From positions 186,001-250,000 of the forward strand of contig NZ_JANZNR010000006.1 in the NCBI RefSeq assembly GCF_025153525.1: a DNA stretch of 64,000 nt, given 5' to 3'. How positions within the stretch are numbered: position 1 is the stretch's first letter; the number at the start of each line of letters is the position of its first letter. This document shows positions 19,051-28,782 of the stretch, piece by piece. The DNA comes from Psychroserpens sp. SPM9 (GTDB lineage: Bacteria; Bacteroidota; Bacteroidia; Flavobacteriales; Flavobacteriaceae). Both the position numbers and the translations under genes were made by a program. The notes beneath the pieces were generated by a model that was not told the DNA's origin, made no database searches, and saw nothing but the letters and a program-made list of their open reading frames with translations.

Positions 19051-19950
19051 ATGAAAACAATAACTATAGCTGGTGGTAGCGGATTTCTGGGTCAAGTCTT
19101 AGAAAAGTATTTTGTAGATAAAGGACATAGTATATACATGTTAACACGTACACCAAAACGTGATAATGACATCTATTGGAATGCTAAAGATTTAGGGAAA
19201 TGGACGCAAATTTTAGAGCAAACTGATGTCCTTATCAATCTTACCGGAAAATCTGTAGATTGCAGATATACTGATGCCAATAAAAAACTTATTTACGAAT
19301 CCAGAATAGATGCTACTGAAGTTTTAGGATTAGCGATTAATTTATGTGAAAATCCACCAAACCTTTGGTTTAACTCCTCTACAGCTACCATTTACAGACA
19401 TTCAACAGACATAGAAATGACTGAAGCAACTGGAGAAATTGGTGATGATTTCTCTATGAATATAGCTAAGTCCTGGGAAAAAGCCTTCTACTCTATTAGC
19501 AACCCAAATACCAGAAAAATTGCTCTGAGAACGTCTATAGTCATGGGTAAAAATGGAGGCGCTGTACAACCGTTAAAAAACTTAGTTAAATTGGGTTTAG
19601 GCGGCAAACAAGCTTCAGGGTTGCAAAAAGTTAGCTGGATTCATGAACTTGATTTTGCAAGAGCGATCGCATTTTTAATAGACCATGAAGCCCTTGATGG
19701 CAACTTTAATCTATCGGTGCCTAATCCTACCAATAACAAAACGCTTATGAAAAGCTTCAGAAAAGTAATGAATATTCCCTTTGGCATTTCACATCCAGAA
19801 TGGCTTATTAAACTTGGTGCAAAATTAATAGGCACAGAATCCGAATTGGTTTTAAAAAGCAGAAATGTGATTCCGAAACGTTTGTTGGATAACGGATTCA
19901 AATTTAAATACACTAATATAGAACTCGCCTTAACTAATTTAATACATTAG
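19051..19950 (+). CDS. TIGR01777 family NAD(P)-dependent epimerase-like protein
   Basis: 299 residues. A Rossmann fold with ITIAGGSGFLGQVLEKYF at the N-terminus, LINLTGKSVDCRY (near residue 68), the RTSIVMGKNGGA block and KLGLGGKQASG followed by the C-terminal DUF1731-like segment define the family. It is an atypical extended SDR; the reaction is not known. The gene lies 22 bp after the methyltransferase. A second paralogue is at 50916-51824, with moderate similarity in the same blocks. Confidence 0.92.
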   Translation: MKTITIAGGSGFLGQVLEKYFVDKGHSIYMLTRTPKRDNDIYWNAKDLGKWTQILEQTDVLINLTGKSVDCRYTDANKKLIYESRIDATEVLGLAINLCENPPNLWFNSSTATIYRHSTDIEMTEATGEIGDDFSMNIAKSWEKAFYSISNPNTRKIALRTSIVMGKNGGAVQPLKNLVKLGLGGKQASGLQKVSWIHELDFARAIAFLIDHEALDGNFNLSVPNPTNNKTLMKSFRKVMNIPFGISHPEWLIKLGAKLIGTESELVLKSRNVIPKRLLDNGFKFKYTNIELALTNLIH

Positions 19951-19954
19951 CGCT

Positions 19955-20653
19955 ATGACCTTCTTAAATGCTTACTGGAAAAACCTGATGCTCATCAATT
20001 ATGAGATCGATCCTAACTTATTAAAACCATTTGTTCCTAAAGGAACTGAGCTTGATTTTTTTAACGGTAAATGTAACGTAAGTCTCGTAGGTTTTATGTT
20101 TATGAATACTAAAGTTTTAGGACTTAAATTACCTGGTCATATCCATTTTGAAGAAGTTAACCTTAGGTTTTATGTCAAGCACAACGACAAGAGAGGCGTT
20201 GTGTTTATTAAAGAGATAGTCCCAAAACCATTAATTACTTGGGTTGCTAATACTTTATATCACGAACATTATGAAACACACCGCATGCGTCATCGCTGGA
20301 TCGAGCATGAAACACATAAAGAATTTGAATACCAGTGGAAACTCAATCAAAAATGGCAATCGATTTCCGTATCTACCGATAAAGTGGCTTCAGATATCAC
20401 AGAAGATTCTGAAGCACAATTCATTACAGAACATTATTTTGGTTACACCAAGCATCACCATACAACATTTGAATATGAGGTTGAACATCCAACTTGGCGT
20501 CAATTAAAAGTAAAAGACTTTAAAATTGATGTTGATTTTTCCGCAAACTATGGTTCAACTTTTGATGTTCTAAATCGTGTCGAACCCACTTCGGTTATTC
20601 TTGCTGAAGGTTCAAAAGTTAGTGTCAAAAACAAAAAAACCATAGCACGCTAA
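19955..20653 (+). CDS. DUF2071 (YqjF-like) protein
   Basis: 232 residues, cytoplasmic. The pattern WKNLMLINYEIDPNLLKPFVPKGTELDFFNGKCNVSLVGF at the N-terminus and the later VNLRFYVKHNDKRGVVFIKE strand are typical of DUF2071, an acetoacetate-decarboxylase-like fold. No catalytic lysine can be assigned with confidence. It starts 4 bp after the TIGR01777 gene, so the two are co-translated. Confidence 0.9.
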   Translation: MTFLNAYWKNLMLINYEIDPNLLKPFVPKGTELDFFNGKCNVSLVGFMFMNTKVLGLKLPGHIHFEEVNLRFYVKHNDKRGVVFIKEIVPKPLITWVANTLYHEHYETHRMRHRWIEHETHKEFEYQWKLNQKWQSISVSTDKVASDITEDSEAQFITEHYFGYTKHHHTTFEYEVEHPTWRQLKVKDFKIDVDFSANYGSTFDVLNRVEPTSVILAEGSKVSVKNKKTIAR

Positions 20654-20711
20654 AACTTTAGATAAAATCATTTTTTTACGTTATTTTTGAAATAAATTTT
20701 CAGAAAAAGAA

Positions 20712-21263
20712 ATGCCAAAACACACCATCGATCCTAATCAGTGGATAACCTTGTATTCCGATTATCTCTTCAATTATACCATCACACGTGTAAATGATAG
20801 AGAGATTGCTAAAGACATTGTCCAAGATACTTTTGTTGCTGGTTTAAATTCTATGAAGAATTTTAAAGGTGAAGCGAGCGAACGCACGTGGCTCATTTCA
20901 ATTTTAAAACGAAAAATTATAGATTATTACCGTAAAATCAATTCTAACAAAGGTAAAGCCGAAGTTAGGATGAGTTACAGTAGTGATGAAAATGAAGGTG
21001 ATTGGCTAGAAGAACGTGTTGCAGACCCTTTTGATAAGACTGCTGAAGACTCTATAGAAAACACCGAATTAGGTCTAGCAATCGATAATTGTTTAGAAAA
21101 ATTACCTCAAAAACAAGCACAAGTATTCGAAATGAAAACTATTTTAAATTACGATACTGAAGCGATTTGTAATGAATTAAATATAACTGCGTCTAACCTA
21201 TGGGTTATCATCCATAGAGCGAGAACAGCTATGGCGGCATGCCTTGAAAAAAATTGGTTTTAA
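20712..21263 (+). CDS. ECF-type RNA polymerase sigma factor
   Basis: 183 residues. Region 2 (YLFNYTITRVNDREIAKDIVQDTFVAGL, then WLISILKRKIIDYYRK) and region 4 (CLEKLPQKQAQVFEMK... ASNLWVIIHRARTAM) are both present with a charged linker. It resembles the TIGR02943 sigma-70 subgroup. The next gene, 3 bp downstream, encodes a protein with an HxxxCxxC zinc motif, the usual anti-sigma arrangement. It probably activates the methyltransferase/TIGR01777/DUF2071 group upstream, as in ChrR-ECF11-like stress systems; that target assignment is inference. Confidence 0.93.
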   Translation: MPKHTIDPNQWITLYSDYLFNYTITRVNDREIAKDIVQDTFVAGLNSMKNFKGEASERTWLISILKRKIIDYYRKINSNKGKAEVRMSYSSDENEGDWLEERVADPFDKTAEDSIENTELGLAIDNCLEKLPQKQAQVFEMKTILNYDTEAICNELNITASNLWVIIHRARTAMAACLEKNWF

Positions 21264-21266
21264 ATT

Positions 21267-21521
21267 ATGAGTAACAAATTTTTTATTCCTTGCAAAGAAG
21301 CAAACCATGTATGTGACAAAACACAATACAAGGAGGCTACATTATGGGAAAAAATTAAACTAAACATACATTTATTGTATTGTAGAGCTTGTAGAAAATA
21401 CACCAAAAACAATGCAAAATTAACTAAACTGGTAACTAAAAAACCAATTCCGTTAGATGCAACTTCAAAAGAAAGTTTACAAGCTGCTTTTGAAAAAGAA
21501 TTAGCGAAACACCAGCAATAA
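21267..21521 (+). CDS. Small zinc-binding anti-sigma factor (ZAS-like)
   Basis: 84 residues. The central HLLYCRAC matches the HxxxCxxC motif of ZAS-type anti-sigma factors, with extra Cys/His (CKEANHVC) upstream as additional ligands. It has no membrane helix, so it is a soluble, possibly redox-sensing inhibitor. It follows the sigma gene after 3 bp. Proteins like this are sometimes mis-annotated; the motif and neighbour make the anti-sigma call reasonable. Its 3' end overlaps the convergent membrane-protein gene by 21 bp. Confidence 0.8.
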   Translation: MSNKFFIPCKEANHVCDKTQYKEATLWEKIKLNIHLLYCRACRKYTKNNAKLTKLVTKKPIPLDATSKESLQAAFEKELAKHQQ

Positions 21522-22334
21522 TGCCATCCATAAAATTGGGATGCTCTCTACCCAAAACGCACTGTAATACTTCGTCTGATGCTCTCTCGAAAACAGCAAC
21601 AATACTAGTGTAATTACAATAATTACCATCTGAACCCAAAAAAACACACCGGTAGTTTCTTCTTTAAAAAGATCCAAACACAAAAACATCACTAATAATA
21701 CAACACCTAAAATTTTAGTCCGTAAGACACCTATTTTCTGCGGAATGGTAGACAGCCTAATACTATCATAACTCAAGTCCCGTACTTCAAAAGGCAACAT
21801 CAACACGATAACAAAAATAAAGCGCTGAATCGCTGACAAAATAACATCATTTGAAATGGTATAATCACCATTCAGTAAGGGCAAAAATACCGTCACACCA
21901 CTCCAAACAAAGGCAATAACATAAACTTTGAGTCCGCTAATACTCCTGAGGTTTTTCTTTTTGTCAATAAATATCGTTTTGGGCACCATCGGAATGGCAT
22001 ATAAAAACGTAATCAAACTAAAAGCACCAATATATATCATGGTTTTGGTTTCTAATTTGAATGCGTAATAACACAGCGCCAAGAAGCAAATAAATGAAAA
22101 GACCTGTATCGCTTTCAACCAAATAGCTAAACTGCGATGATGAAATTTAGCCAGTCCAAAATACTTCACAAAATTATATCCCGTAATTGTAGAGAAAAAA
22201 ATAAAAAACAAGATACTTTCATCATACTTTAAATCAAATTCTAACAAAGTCACCCAAGACAAAGCAAAAACTGCTAAAGCTACGTGAATACTGCTATTGA
22301 TATAAAAGTCAACTATGTTTTTTAGAGCACGCAT
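21501..22334 (-). CDS. UbiA-like integral membrane protein
   Basis: 277 residues with eight to nine membrane helices. The layout is that of UbiA prenyltransferases: a first polar cluster after helix 2 (GYNFVKYFGLAKFHHRS, where NDxxDxxxD would stand) and a second (FEVRDLSYDS, keeping a D...D pair) after helix 5. The first aspartate-rich motif is degraded, so prenyl transfer is doubtful. It is convergent with, and overlaps by 21 bp, the anti-sigma gene. A short intergenic region separates its start from gcvP. Confidence 0.72.
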   Translation of the reverse strand: MRALKNIVDFYINSSIHVALAVFALSWVTLLEFDLKYDESILFFIFFSTITGYNFVKYFGLAKFHHRSLAIWLKAIQVFSFICFLALCYYAFKLETKTMIYIGAFSLITFLYAIPMVPKTIFIDKKKNLRSISGLKVYVIAFVWSGVTVFLPLLNGDYTISNDVILSAIQRFIFVIVLMLPFEVRDLSYDSIRLSTIPQKIGVLRTKILGVVLLVMFLCLDLFKEETTGVFFWVQMVIIVITLVLLLFSREHQTKYYSAFWVESIPILWMALLLVFR

Positions 22335-22420
22335 ATTACAAAAATAGACAAACTGTTAATAACCGATTCAAATGGTTGAAAAGTTTCATTTGCGTTAACA
22401 ATTTAAGGTCAATATTTCCT

Positions 22421-22428
22421 TAATTTTG
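22421..22428 (+). promoter_or_regulatory. Putative -7 box for gcvP
   Basis: TAATTTTG fits TAnnTTTG and lies 28 bp upstream of the gcvP ATG. Confidence 0.5.
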
Positions 22429-22456
22429 CAGCAATAAAATTCAACACAACTTTTTA

Positions 22457-25309
22457 ATGAATACAGCAGATTTTTCACTTCGTCATATTGGTCCGAGAGA
22501 CGCAGACCAAAAGCAAATGTTAGACACCATTGGTGTTAATTCTATGGAGCAATTAATCAATGAAACCATTCCTGATGGTATTTTATTGGCTTCCGATTTG
22601 GATCTTGACGAACCGATGAGCGAACAAGAATACTTGTTGCATATTTATGATTTATCTAAAAAGAATAAAGTTTTTAAAACCTACATTGGTTTAGGCTATC
22701 ATCCAACCATTATGCCTGCTGTAATTCAGAGAAATATTCTGGAAAATCCAGGTTGGTATACAGCGTATACACCTTATCAAGCCGAAATAGCGCAAGGTCG
22801 TCTGGAAGCATTATTAAACTTCCAAACCATGGTTACAGACCTTACAGGTATGGAAATAGCAAACGCTTCACTGCTTGACGAGAGTACTGCTGCTGCCGAA
22901 GCAATGAGCTTATTATTTTCGGTTCGTGAACGCGATCAGAAAAAAGCAGGAATCAACAAGTTTTTTGTTTCAGAAAACTGCCTTCCGCAAACTATTTCTT
23001 TATTACAAACCAGAGCAAATCCTATAGGTATTGAACTCGTAATTGGTGCTGAAGATACCTTTGATTTTTCTGAAGATTTCTTTGGAGCACTTTTACAATA
23101 TCCAGGAAAACACGGTCAGGTTACCAATATTGAATCTTTTATTGAAAACGCAAATGCATCCCGAATTAAAGTTGCCGTTGCTGCCGATATCATGAGTCTT
23201 GTTAAACTGGAAGCACCTGGTAAATTTGGAGCTGACGTTGTCGTTGGAACCACACAGCGTTTTGGAATCCCAATGGGTTATGGCGGCCCTCATGCAGCTT
23301 ATTTTGCTACAAAAGAAGCCTATAAGCGTGACATTCCCGGACGTATCATTGGTGTTACCAAAGACGCCAACGGAAACCGAGCATTACGTATGGCGCTTCA
23401 AACACGTGAACAACATATAAAACGCGATAAAGCGACTTCCAACATTTGTACTGCACAAGTATTATTAGCGGTTATGGCTGGAATGTATGCGGTATATCAT
23501 GGTCCGAATGGTTTAGAGTTTATTGCTAATAACATTCATCATAAAGCGGCAACGCTTGCTAAAACACTACAAGATTTAGGTTTTGAACAAACCAACACCT
23601 CTTTCTTTGATACCTTACATGTTAAAGGTGATGCCAAAGCGATTCAGAAGATTGCCTTGAAAAACAAAATGAATTTTTACTATCCGAGTGACGATGAAAT
23701 TGTTATGTCTTTAAATGAAACAGCAACCATTGCAGATTTAAATAAAATAGTTTCCATTTTCGCCAAAAGTATCGGGAAAGACCCTATCACAATTTCTAAT
23801 ATTTCTGAAGGTAATCATATCGATAACAGCTCAGTGCGCCAAACCTCTTTCTTACAAGAACCTGTTTTTAATTCGCATCACTCTGAAACTGAATTAATGC
23901 GTTACATCAAAACCTTAGAACGTAAGGATTTGGCATTAAATCATTCGATGATTTCTTTAGGATCGTGTACGATGAAATTAAATGCTGCTGCCGAAATGTT
24001 ACCGTTAAGCTGGTTTAAATGGGGAAAAATTCACCCTTTTGTACCCGCAGAACAAGCTAAAGGCTATCATGCTGTATTAAAAGCTTTAGAAGATCAATTA
24101 ACTGAAATTACTGGTTTTGCAGGGACCTCATTGCAACCAAATTCTGGTGCTCAAGGAGAGTTTGCTGGTTTAATGGTTATTAAAGCCTATCACGAATCTC
24201 GTGGAGATCACCATCGAAATATTTGTATTATACCGTCGTCTGCTCATGGAACAAATCCTGCAAGTGCTGTTATGGCTGGGATGAAAGTCGTAGTCACAAA
24301 ATCTACTGATGAAGGTAATATTGATGTTGACGATTTACGCGAAAAAGCTGAATTACACAAAGAGAATTTATCGGCCTTAATGGTTACTTACCCATCTACT
24401 CACGGTGTGTACGAATCGGCAATTAAAGAAATTACGAAAATTATTCATGATAATGGCGGACAAGTATACATGGATGGTGCGAATATGAATGCGCAAGTAG
24501 GTTTAACCAATCCTGGTAATATTGGTGCAGATGTATGTCATTTAAATCTCCATAAAACATTCGCAATTCCTCATGGTGGTGGTGGACCTGGTGTTGGACC
24601 AATTTGTGTTGCCAAACAATTAGTACCATTTTTACCTGGAAATCCTTTAGTAAAAACCGGAGGAGATCAAGCAATTACAGCCATTTCGGCAGCTCCATTT
24701 GGCTCGTCTCTTGCCTGCCTTATTTCTTATGGTTATATCAAGATGCTTGGTGCTTCAGGATTGAAAAAATCTACAGAAATGGCCATTCTTAATGCCAACT
24801 ACATTAAAAAACGCCTCGAAGGTGCTTTTGACACGCTTTATTCTGGAGAACGCGGACGAGCTGCTCACGAAATGATTGTCGATTGCCGACCTTTTAAAGC
24901 CCATGGTATTGAAGTTGTTGATATTGCAAAGCGTTTAATGGATTACGGTTTTCACGCACCAACAGTATCCTTTCCAGTTGCCGGAACAATGATGATTGAA
25001 CCTACGGAAAGTGAAAGTAAACAAGAAATGGATCGCTTCTGTGATGCTATGATTTCAATTAAACATGAAATTGATGCACTAAGTAAAGACGATGAAAACA
25101 ATGTCCTAAAAAATGCGCCTCACACTTTAGATATGGTGACTAGTGATGAATGGTTATTGCCATATACACGTCAGCAGGCAGCATTTCCTTTAGACTATGT
25201 TAGAGATAATAAATTTTGGCCAAGTGTTCGTCGTGTTGACGATGCCTATGGTGACCGAAACCTTGTCTGTACTTGCGCTCCAATAGAAGCTTATATGGAG
25301 GAAGCCTAA
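22457..25309 (+). CDS. gcvP: Glycine dehydrogenase (decarboxylating), P-protein
   Basis: 950 residues, the full-length single-chain P-protein of the glycine cleavage system, which decarboxylates glycine and passes the aminomethyl group to GcvH. The PLP lysine is Lys700 in [18 protein letters not shown]. The N-terminal half is an inactive duplicate of the fold (ends near residue 430). The C-terminal [13 protein letters not shown] is usual. No gcvT or gcvH is adjacent. The length matches the family. Confidence 0.98.
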   Translation: MNTADFSLRHIGPRDADQKQMLDTIGVNSMEQLINETIPDGILLASDLDLDEPMSEQEYLLHIYDLSKKNKVFKTYIGLGYHPTIMPAVIQRNILENPGWYTAYTPYQAEIAQGRLEALLNFQTMVTDLTGMEIANASLLDESTAAAEAMSLLFSVRERDQKKAGINKFFVSENCLPQTISLLQTRANPIGIELVIGAEDTFDFSEDFFGALLQYPGKHGQVTNIESFIENANASRIKVAVAADIMSLVKLEAPGKFGADVVVGTTQRFGIPMGYGGPHAAYFATKEAYKRDIPGRIIGVTKDANGNRALRMALQTREQHIKRDKATSNICTAQVLLAVMAGMYAVYHGPNGLEFIANNIHHKAATLAKTLQDLGFEQTNTSFFDTLHVKGDAKAIQKIALKNKMNFYYPSDDEIVMSLNETATIADLNKIVSIFAKSIGKDPITISNISEGNHIDNSSVRQTSFLQEPVFNSHHSETELMRYIKTLERKDLALNHSMISLGSCTMKLNAAAEMLPLSWFKWGKIHPFVPAEQAKGYHAVLKALEDQLTEITGFAGTSLQPNSGAQGEFAGLMVIKAYHESRGDHHRNICIIPSSAHGTNPASAVMAGMKVVVTKSTDEGNIDVDDLREKAELHKENLSALMVTYPSTHGVYESAIKEITKIIHDNGGQVYMDGANMNAQVGLTNPGNIGADVCHLNLHKTFAIPHGGGGPGVGPICVAKQLVPFLPGNPLVKTGGDQAITAISAAPFGSSLACLISYGYIKMLGASGLKKSTEMAILNANYIKKRLEGAFDTLYSGERGRAAHEMIVDCRPFKAHGIEVVDIAKRLMDYGFHAPTVSFPVAGTMMIEPTESESKQEMDRFCDAMISIKHEIDALSKDDENNVLKNAPHTLDMVTSDEWLLPYTRQQAAFPLDYVRDNKFWPSVRRVDDAYGDRNLVCTCAPIEAYMEEA

Positions 25310-25416
25310 TTTTAATGGCTTTGAACATCGTATAAATTGATTCTAGGAAACTAACATTTACATTTAATGTTAGTATATTGCCATGTTCGATTGTTTACCG
25401 AAAAAAGAAATCATAT

Positions 25417-26475
25417 ATGAGTATAAAGATCACAGGTACTGGAAGTTTTATTCCTAGCTGTATTGAAAAGAACGAGAATTTCTATAATCACGAATTTTTA
25501 AATGCAGATGGCTCAACCATAAATAGCACGAATGAAGTTATTGTTGATAAATTTAAAGCTATAACAGGAATTCAGGAAAGACGTTATATAAAACCCGAAT
25601 TGCTAAATTCTGATATTGCTTTTTATGCTTCGGAAAAAGCGATTGCTGATGCCAATATTGATAAAGAAACTTTAGATTATATTATCGTTGCCCATAATTA
25701 TGGAGACGTAAAACACAATACCGAGCAGAGCGATACGGTTCCTAGTATAGCCTCACGAGTTAAGCATTTATTAAAAATTAAAAATCCAAAATGTGTTGGC
25801 TACGATTTACTCTTCGGATGTCCGGGTTGGATTGAAGGCGTGATTCAAGCTAAGGCATTTATTGCTTCCGGACTTGCAAAACGATGTTTGGTTGTAGGCT
25901 CTGAAACCTTATCACGTGTTGTAGATAAGCATGACCGTGACTCTATGATTTATAGTGATGGTGCAGGCGCTGTTATCGTCGAAGAATCAACTGAAGAAGG
26001 TGGCATTATAACACACGACTCCGCTACTTTTGCCTTAGACGAAGCACATTTTATTTACTTCGGTGAAACTAATCATCCTGAAATAACAGATCAGCGCAGA
26101 TACATAAAAATGTATGGCCGTAAAATTTATGAATTTGCATTAACCAATGTACCACTAGCCCTTAAAGCTTGTTTAGAAAAAAGTGGACATCCAATTACTG
26201 ATGTCAAAAAAATATTGATTCATCAAGCTAATGAAAAAATGGATGAAGCGATTGTTAAGCGTTTTTACAAACTTCACGATATGGAAATGCCTGAAGGTGT
26301 GATGCCTATGACAATAAACTTACTGGGTAATTCGAGTGTCGCGACCGTTCCTACGCTTTTTGATATGATTTTGAAAGGAGAACTTGACAATCAGGAAATT
26401 AATAAAGGGGATGTGATTATGTTTGCTAGTGTTGGTGCAGGTATGAATATTAATGCGATTGTTTATCAGTATTAG
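25417..26475 (+). CDS. 3-oxoacyl-ACP synthase III family protein
   Basis: 352 residues from the ATG at 25417 (MSIKITGTGSFIPS). A TTG 39 bp upstream is in frame but adds an unlikely N-terminus. The catalytic triad is visible: Cys in LLFGCPGWIEG, His in IHQANEKMDEA, Asn in NLLGNSSVATVP. KAS III enzymes condense acyl-CoA with malonyl-ACP, but members linked to a methyltransferase and a glycosyltransferase often make special lipids. It shares a TAG-TG junction with the next gene. The exact product is unknown. Confidence 0.92.
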   Translation: MSIKITGTGSFIPSCIEKNENFYNHEFLNADGSTINSTNEVIVDKFKAITGIQERRYIKPELLNSDIAFYASEKAIADANIDKETLDYIIVAHNYGDVKHNTEQSDTVPSIASRVKHLLKIKNPKCVGYDLLFGCPGWIEGVIQAKAFIASGLAKRCLVVGSETLSRVVDKHDRDSMIYSDGAGAVIVEESTEEGGIITHDSATFALDEAHFIYFGETNHPEITDQRRYIKMYGRKIYEFALTNVPLALKACLEKSGHPITDVKKILIHQANEKMDEAIVKRFYKLHDMEMPEGVMPMTINLLGNSSVATVPTLFDMILKGELDNQEINKGDVIMFASVGAGMNINAIVYQY

Positions 26476-26477
26476 TG

Positions 26478-27005
26478 ATGTACGAAAACACGTTTCCTAA
26501 TAAACGCTTTAAACATACGGTTGAGTTTTTAAAAAAACACATACAGTCTTCAGAATCTATTTTGGATTTAGGAGTTGAAAACCCTTTATCAGAAATTCTT
26601 AAAAAAAATGGATATGCAGTCGAGAATACCTCTGGAATTGATTTGGATTTAGATACTTCCGAAATTGAAAATTCTTCAGCAAATGTAGTGACCGCTTTCG
26701 AGATTTTTGAACATCTCCTCTCGCCTTTTACCGTATTAAAATCTATAAAAGCAGATAAACTGGTAGCTAGTATTCCGCTTAAATTATGGTTTGCTTCGGC
26801 CTACAGAAGTCAAACAGATATGCGTGACAGACACTATCACGAATTTGAAGATTGGCAATTTGACTGGCTCCTTGAGAAATCAGGCTGGAAAATAATTGCT
26901 TCTGAAAAATGGACAAATCCGACGAAAAAAATAGGCATCAGACCACTTTTAAGATGGTTTACGCCTCGCTATTATATCGTTTATGCTGAACGAATTTCAG
27001 AATAG
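26478..27005 (+). CDS. Class I SAM-dependent methyltransferase-like protein
   Basis: 175 residues from the ATG at 26478, immediately after the ketosynthase stop. It has a methyltransferase fold with motif I SILDLGVENPLSEIL, then VVTAFEIFEHLLSPFTVL, where the FEIFEH block stands for motif III. It is shorter than usual and lacks the typical GxGxG loop (GVENP), so SAM binding is plausible but not certain. Its place between KAS III and a family-2 glycosyltransferase suggests a joint role in lipid or cell-surface chemistry. Confidence 0.78.
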   Translation: MYENTFPNKRFKHTVEFLKKHIQSSESILDLGVENPLSEILKKNGYAVENTSGIDLDLDTSEIENSSANVVTAFEIFEHLLSPFTVLKSIKADKLVASIPLKLWFASAYRSQTDMRDRHYHEFEDWQFDWLLEKSGWKIIASEKWTNPTKKIGIRPLLRWFTPRYYIVYAERISE

Positions 27006-27042
27006 TACATACACTTCCATTTTGAATTATTAAAGTTTAACT

Positions 27043-27912
27043 TTGGACTTTAAATTTAGACCTTTGAATTTCTACATCATCATTCCTGCACATAACGAAG
27101 CTAAGGTTATAGCCAAAACTTTAAGGTCGCTGGTTAATCAAACCTTGCCTGCCAAAAAAATTGTGGTTGTCAATGATCATTCTACAGACGATACTAAGGC
27201 TATCGTTGATGATTTTGTAGCGAAACATTCCAATATTGCGGTCGTTCATACAGTATCTTCAGATGAACATTTGCCTGGTTCAAAAATCATTAATGCCTTT
27301 TATAAAGGTTATGAGACTCTTGACGATGCTTATGATGTGATTTGTAAATATGATGCCGATTTAATCTTTCCGAAGCATTATTTAGAACAGTTAGCCTCTC
27401 ATTTTAATAAAAATGAACGCTTAGGAATGGCTGCCGGATTCTGCTATATCGAGAAAAACAATAATTGGGTCTTAGAAAATCTAACGCGGAAAGATCATAT
27501 TCGTGGTGCACTTAAAGCCTATCGTAAATCCTGTTTTTTAGACATTGGCAAACTAAAATCTTCAATGGGCTGGGATACGGTTGACGAGCTTCTGGCTAAG
27601 TATTATGATTGGGAATTATTAACAGATGAATCGCTGCATGTTAAGCATTTAAAACCTACTGGTATAAGCTATAATAAAGCTTCAAAATACTTGCAAGGTG
27701 AAGCTATGTATAAATTGCGCTACGGATTTACAATCACTTTGATTTCGGCACTAAAACTCGCTTATAAAAAAAGAAGTTTTACGCTTTTTAAGGATTATAT
27801 GTCGGGTTATTTCAGAGGACAACGACATAATTTAGAACAATTAGTCACCGAAGACCAAGGACGTTTTATCCGACAATTACGTTGGAAAGGCATGCTGGGG
27901 AAATTGAAATAA
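27043..27912 (+). CDS. Family 2 glycosyltransferase
   Basis: 289 residues. The GT-A start FYIIIPAHNEAKVIAKTLRSL, the VVNDHSTDDT nucleotide-binding stretch and the DxD motif (CKYDADLIF) are present, followed by a membrane-proximal C-terminus rich in K/R. There is no ATG; the start is a TTG at 27043 or a second in-frame TTG at 27064 (just before NFYIIIP). It probably transfers a sugar to a lipid or envelope acceptor, with the two upstream genes. Confidence 0.88.
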   Translation: MDFKFRPLNFYIIIPAHNEAKVIAKTLRSLVNQTLPAKKIVVVNDHSTDDTKAIVDDFVAKHSNIAVVHTVSSDEHLPGSKIINAFYKGYETLDDAYDVICKYDADLIFPKHYLEQLASHFNKNERLGMAAGFCYIEKNNNWVLENLTRKDHIRGALKAYRKSCFLDIGKLKSSMGWDTVDELLAKYYDWELLTDESLHVKHLKPTGISYNKASKYLQGEAMYKLRYGFTITLISALKLAYKKRSFTLFKDYMSGYFRGQRHNLEQLVTEDQGRFIRQLRWKGMLGKLK

Positions 27913-27938
27913 TTACTACCTAATACTTTTAGATAATG

Positions 27939-27965
27939 AGATCCTGAAACAAGTTCAAGATGACG
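27939..27965. repeat. Possible degenerate intergenic repeat
   Basis: The short segment AGATCCTGAAACAAGTTCA followed by AGATGACG sits in the 60-bp gap between the convergent GT2 and nuclease genes. It resembles, from memory, a common flavobacterial intergenic repeat. It can form a small TGAA/TTCA hairpin. It is seen once in this window. Confidence 0.35.
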
Positions 27966-27972
27966 ATTCTTA

Positions 27973-28782
27973 TTAATTGAAACTCCAGTCTTTATAACTA
28001 CTCGATGCCTCTAATTGATTTTCTATAGCATCTTCCAATTCGGGAAAGAAGTCAATTCCGGTGAGTGCTTCCACCTCATCAACCGACACTACAAATTCGT
28101 AAAGGGGTTTATTAGAATCCTGATGTGGCATTAAAAAAGCAATCACTTTTGTTTTTCCAGAATTAGCATCGATTAAAACTTTATAAAACTGATTAGGCAC
28201 GCTTACTTTCTCATCGCCAATAGTTTTCATTTGTCCGTTTAAAACACCACCTGTAACAACATAAACACCATCATACTTACTGGCCCAGTAACGGACTTTC
28301 TGTTCGAGAGTATTCCAGATTCCGGAATTAAAATTGTGTTCTTGCGGACTAATATTACTGGTCAAGAATGTTTCGTCATGGGCTTCTTGACTGTACTTCC
28401 TATCACCTGCCGGACATAAATGTCCGCGATCATAACCCGAATTTTTATAATTTCTCCAATGTGCAGCTTTGGTTTTAACCGCTTTATCAATTTCAAAATA
28501 TGGACGTTTAAAATTGGTGTTAGACAAATGTGTTTTTTTGAGTTCGTAAGCCACCCATTCGGCTTGTTCGTGAGGTTCGCTATAAGATAGTGAATACCCC
28601 TCATGGTGCACTATTTGGCCTGTGGTGCTTGTTGGCAAAAAATATTCATTAGTATTGGTTTTAACAACTTGACCTTTCTGAATGGTTTGAGCAGATTCTT
28701 CTTCTTTTAAAAAATATTCATAGCCAAAAACACCAAGAATAATAACAATGGCAATAAGAGAAGAGATTGTTTTTTTAGTCAT
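27973..28782 (-). CDS. Membrane-anchored or exported DNA/RNA non-specific endonuclease
   Basis: 269 residues. An uncleaved-looking N-terminal hydrophobic segment (residues 5-24) anchors or exports it. The nuclease domain carries the catalytic DRGH motif in GYDRGHLCPAGDRK, and the metal-binding Asn in NISPQEHNFNSGIWNTLE. NucA/NucG-type enzymes cut DNA and RNA with Mg2+. Its start overlaps the end of the TPR/anti-sigma gene by 8 bp, so it is the third gene of a sigma-controlled operon. A role in nucleic-acid scavenging or toxicity is open. Confidence 0.92.
   Translation of the reverse strand: MTKKTISSLIAIVIILGVFGYEYFLKEEESAQTIQKGQVVKTNTNEYFLPTSTTGQIVHHEGYSLSYSEPHEQAEWVAYELKKTHLSNTNFKRPYFEIDKAVKTKAAHWRNYKNSGYDRGHLCPAGDRKYSQEAHDETFLTSNISPQEHNFNSGIWNTLEQKVRYWASKYDGVYVVTGGVLNGQMKTIGDEKVSVPNQFYKVLIDANSGKTKVIAFLMPHQDSNKPLYEFVVSVDEVEALTGIDFFPELEDAIENQLEASSSYKDWSFN

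Noticed and set aside
25378-25416. Longer N-terminus of the ketosynthase from a TTG start.
   Set aside because: The added residues have no family match; ATG at 25417 gives the usual N-terminus.
27973-28782. The DRGH nuclease as a toxin of the peptide system.
   Set aside because: It has its own operon with the sigma factor and no immunity-like partner, so toxin status is not supported.
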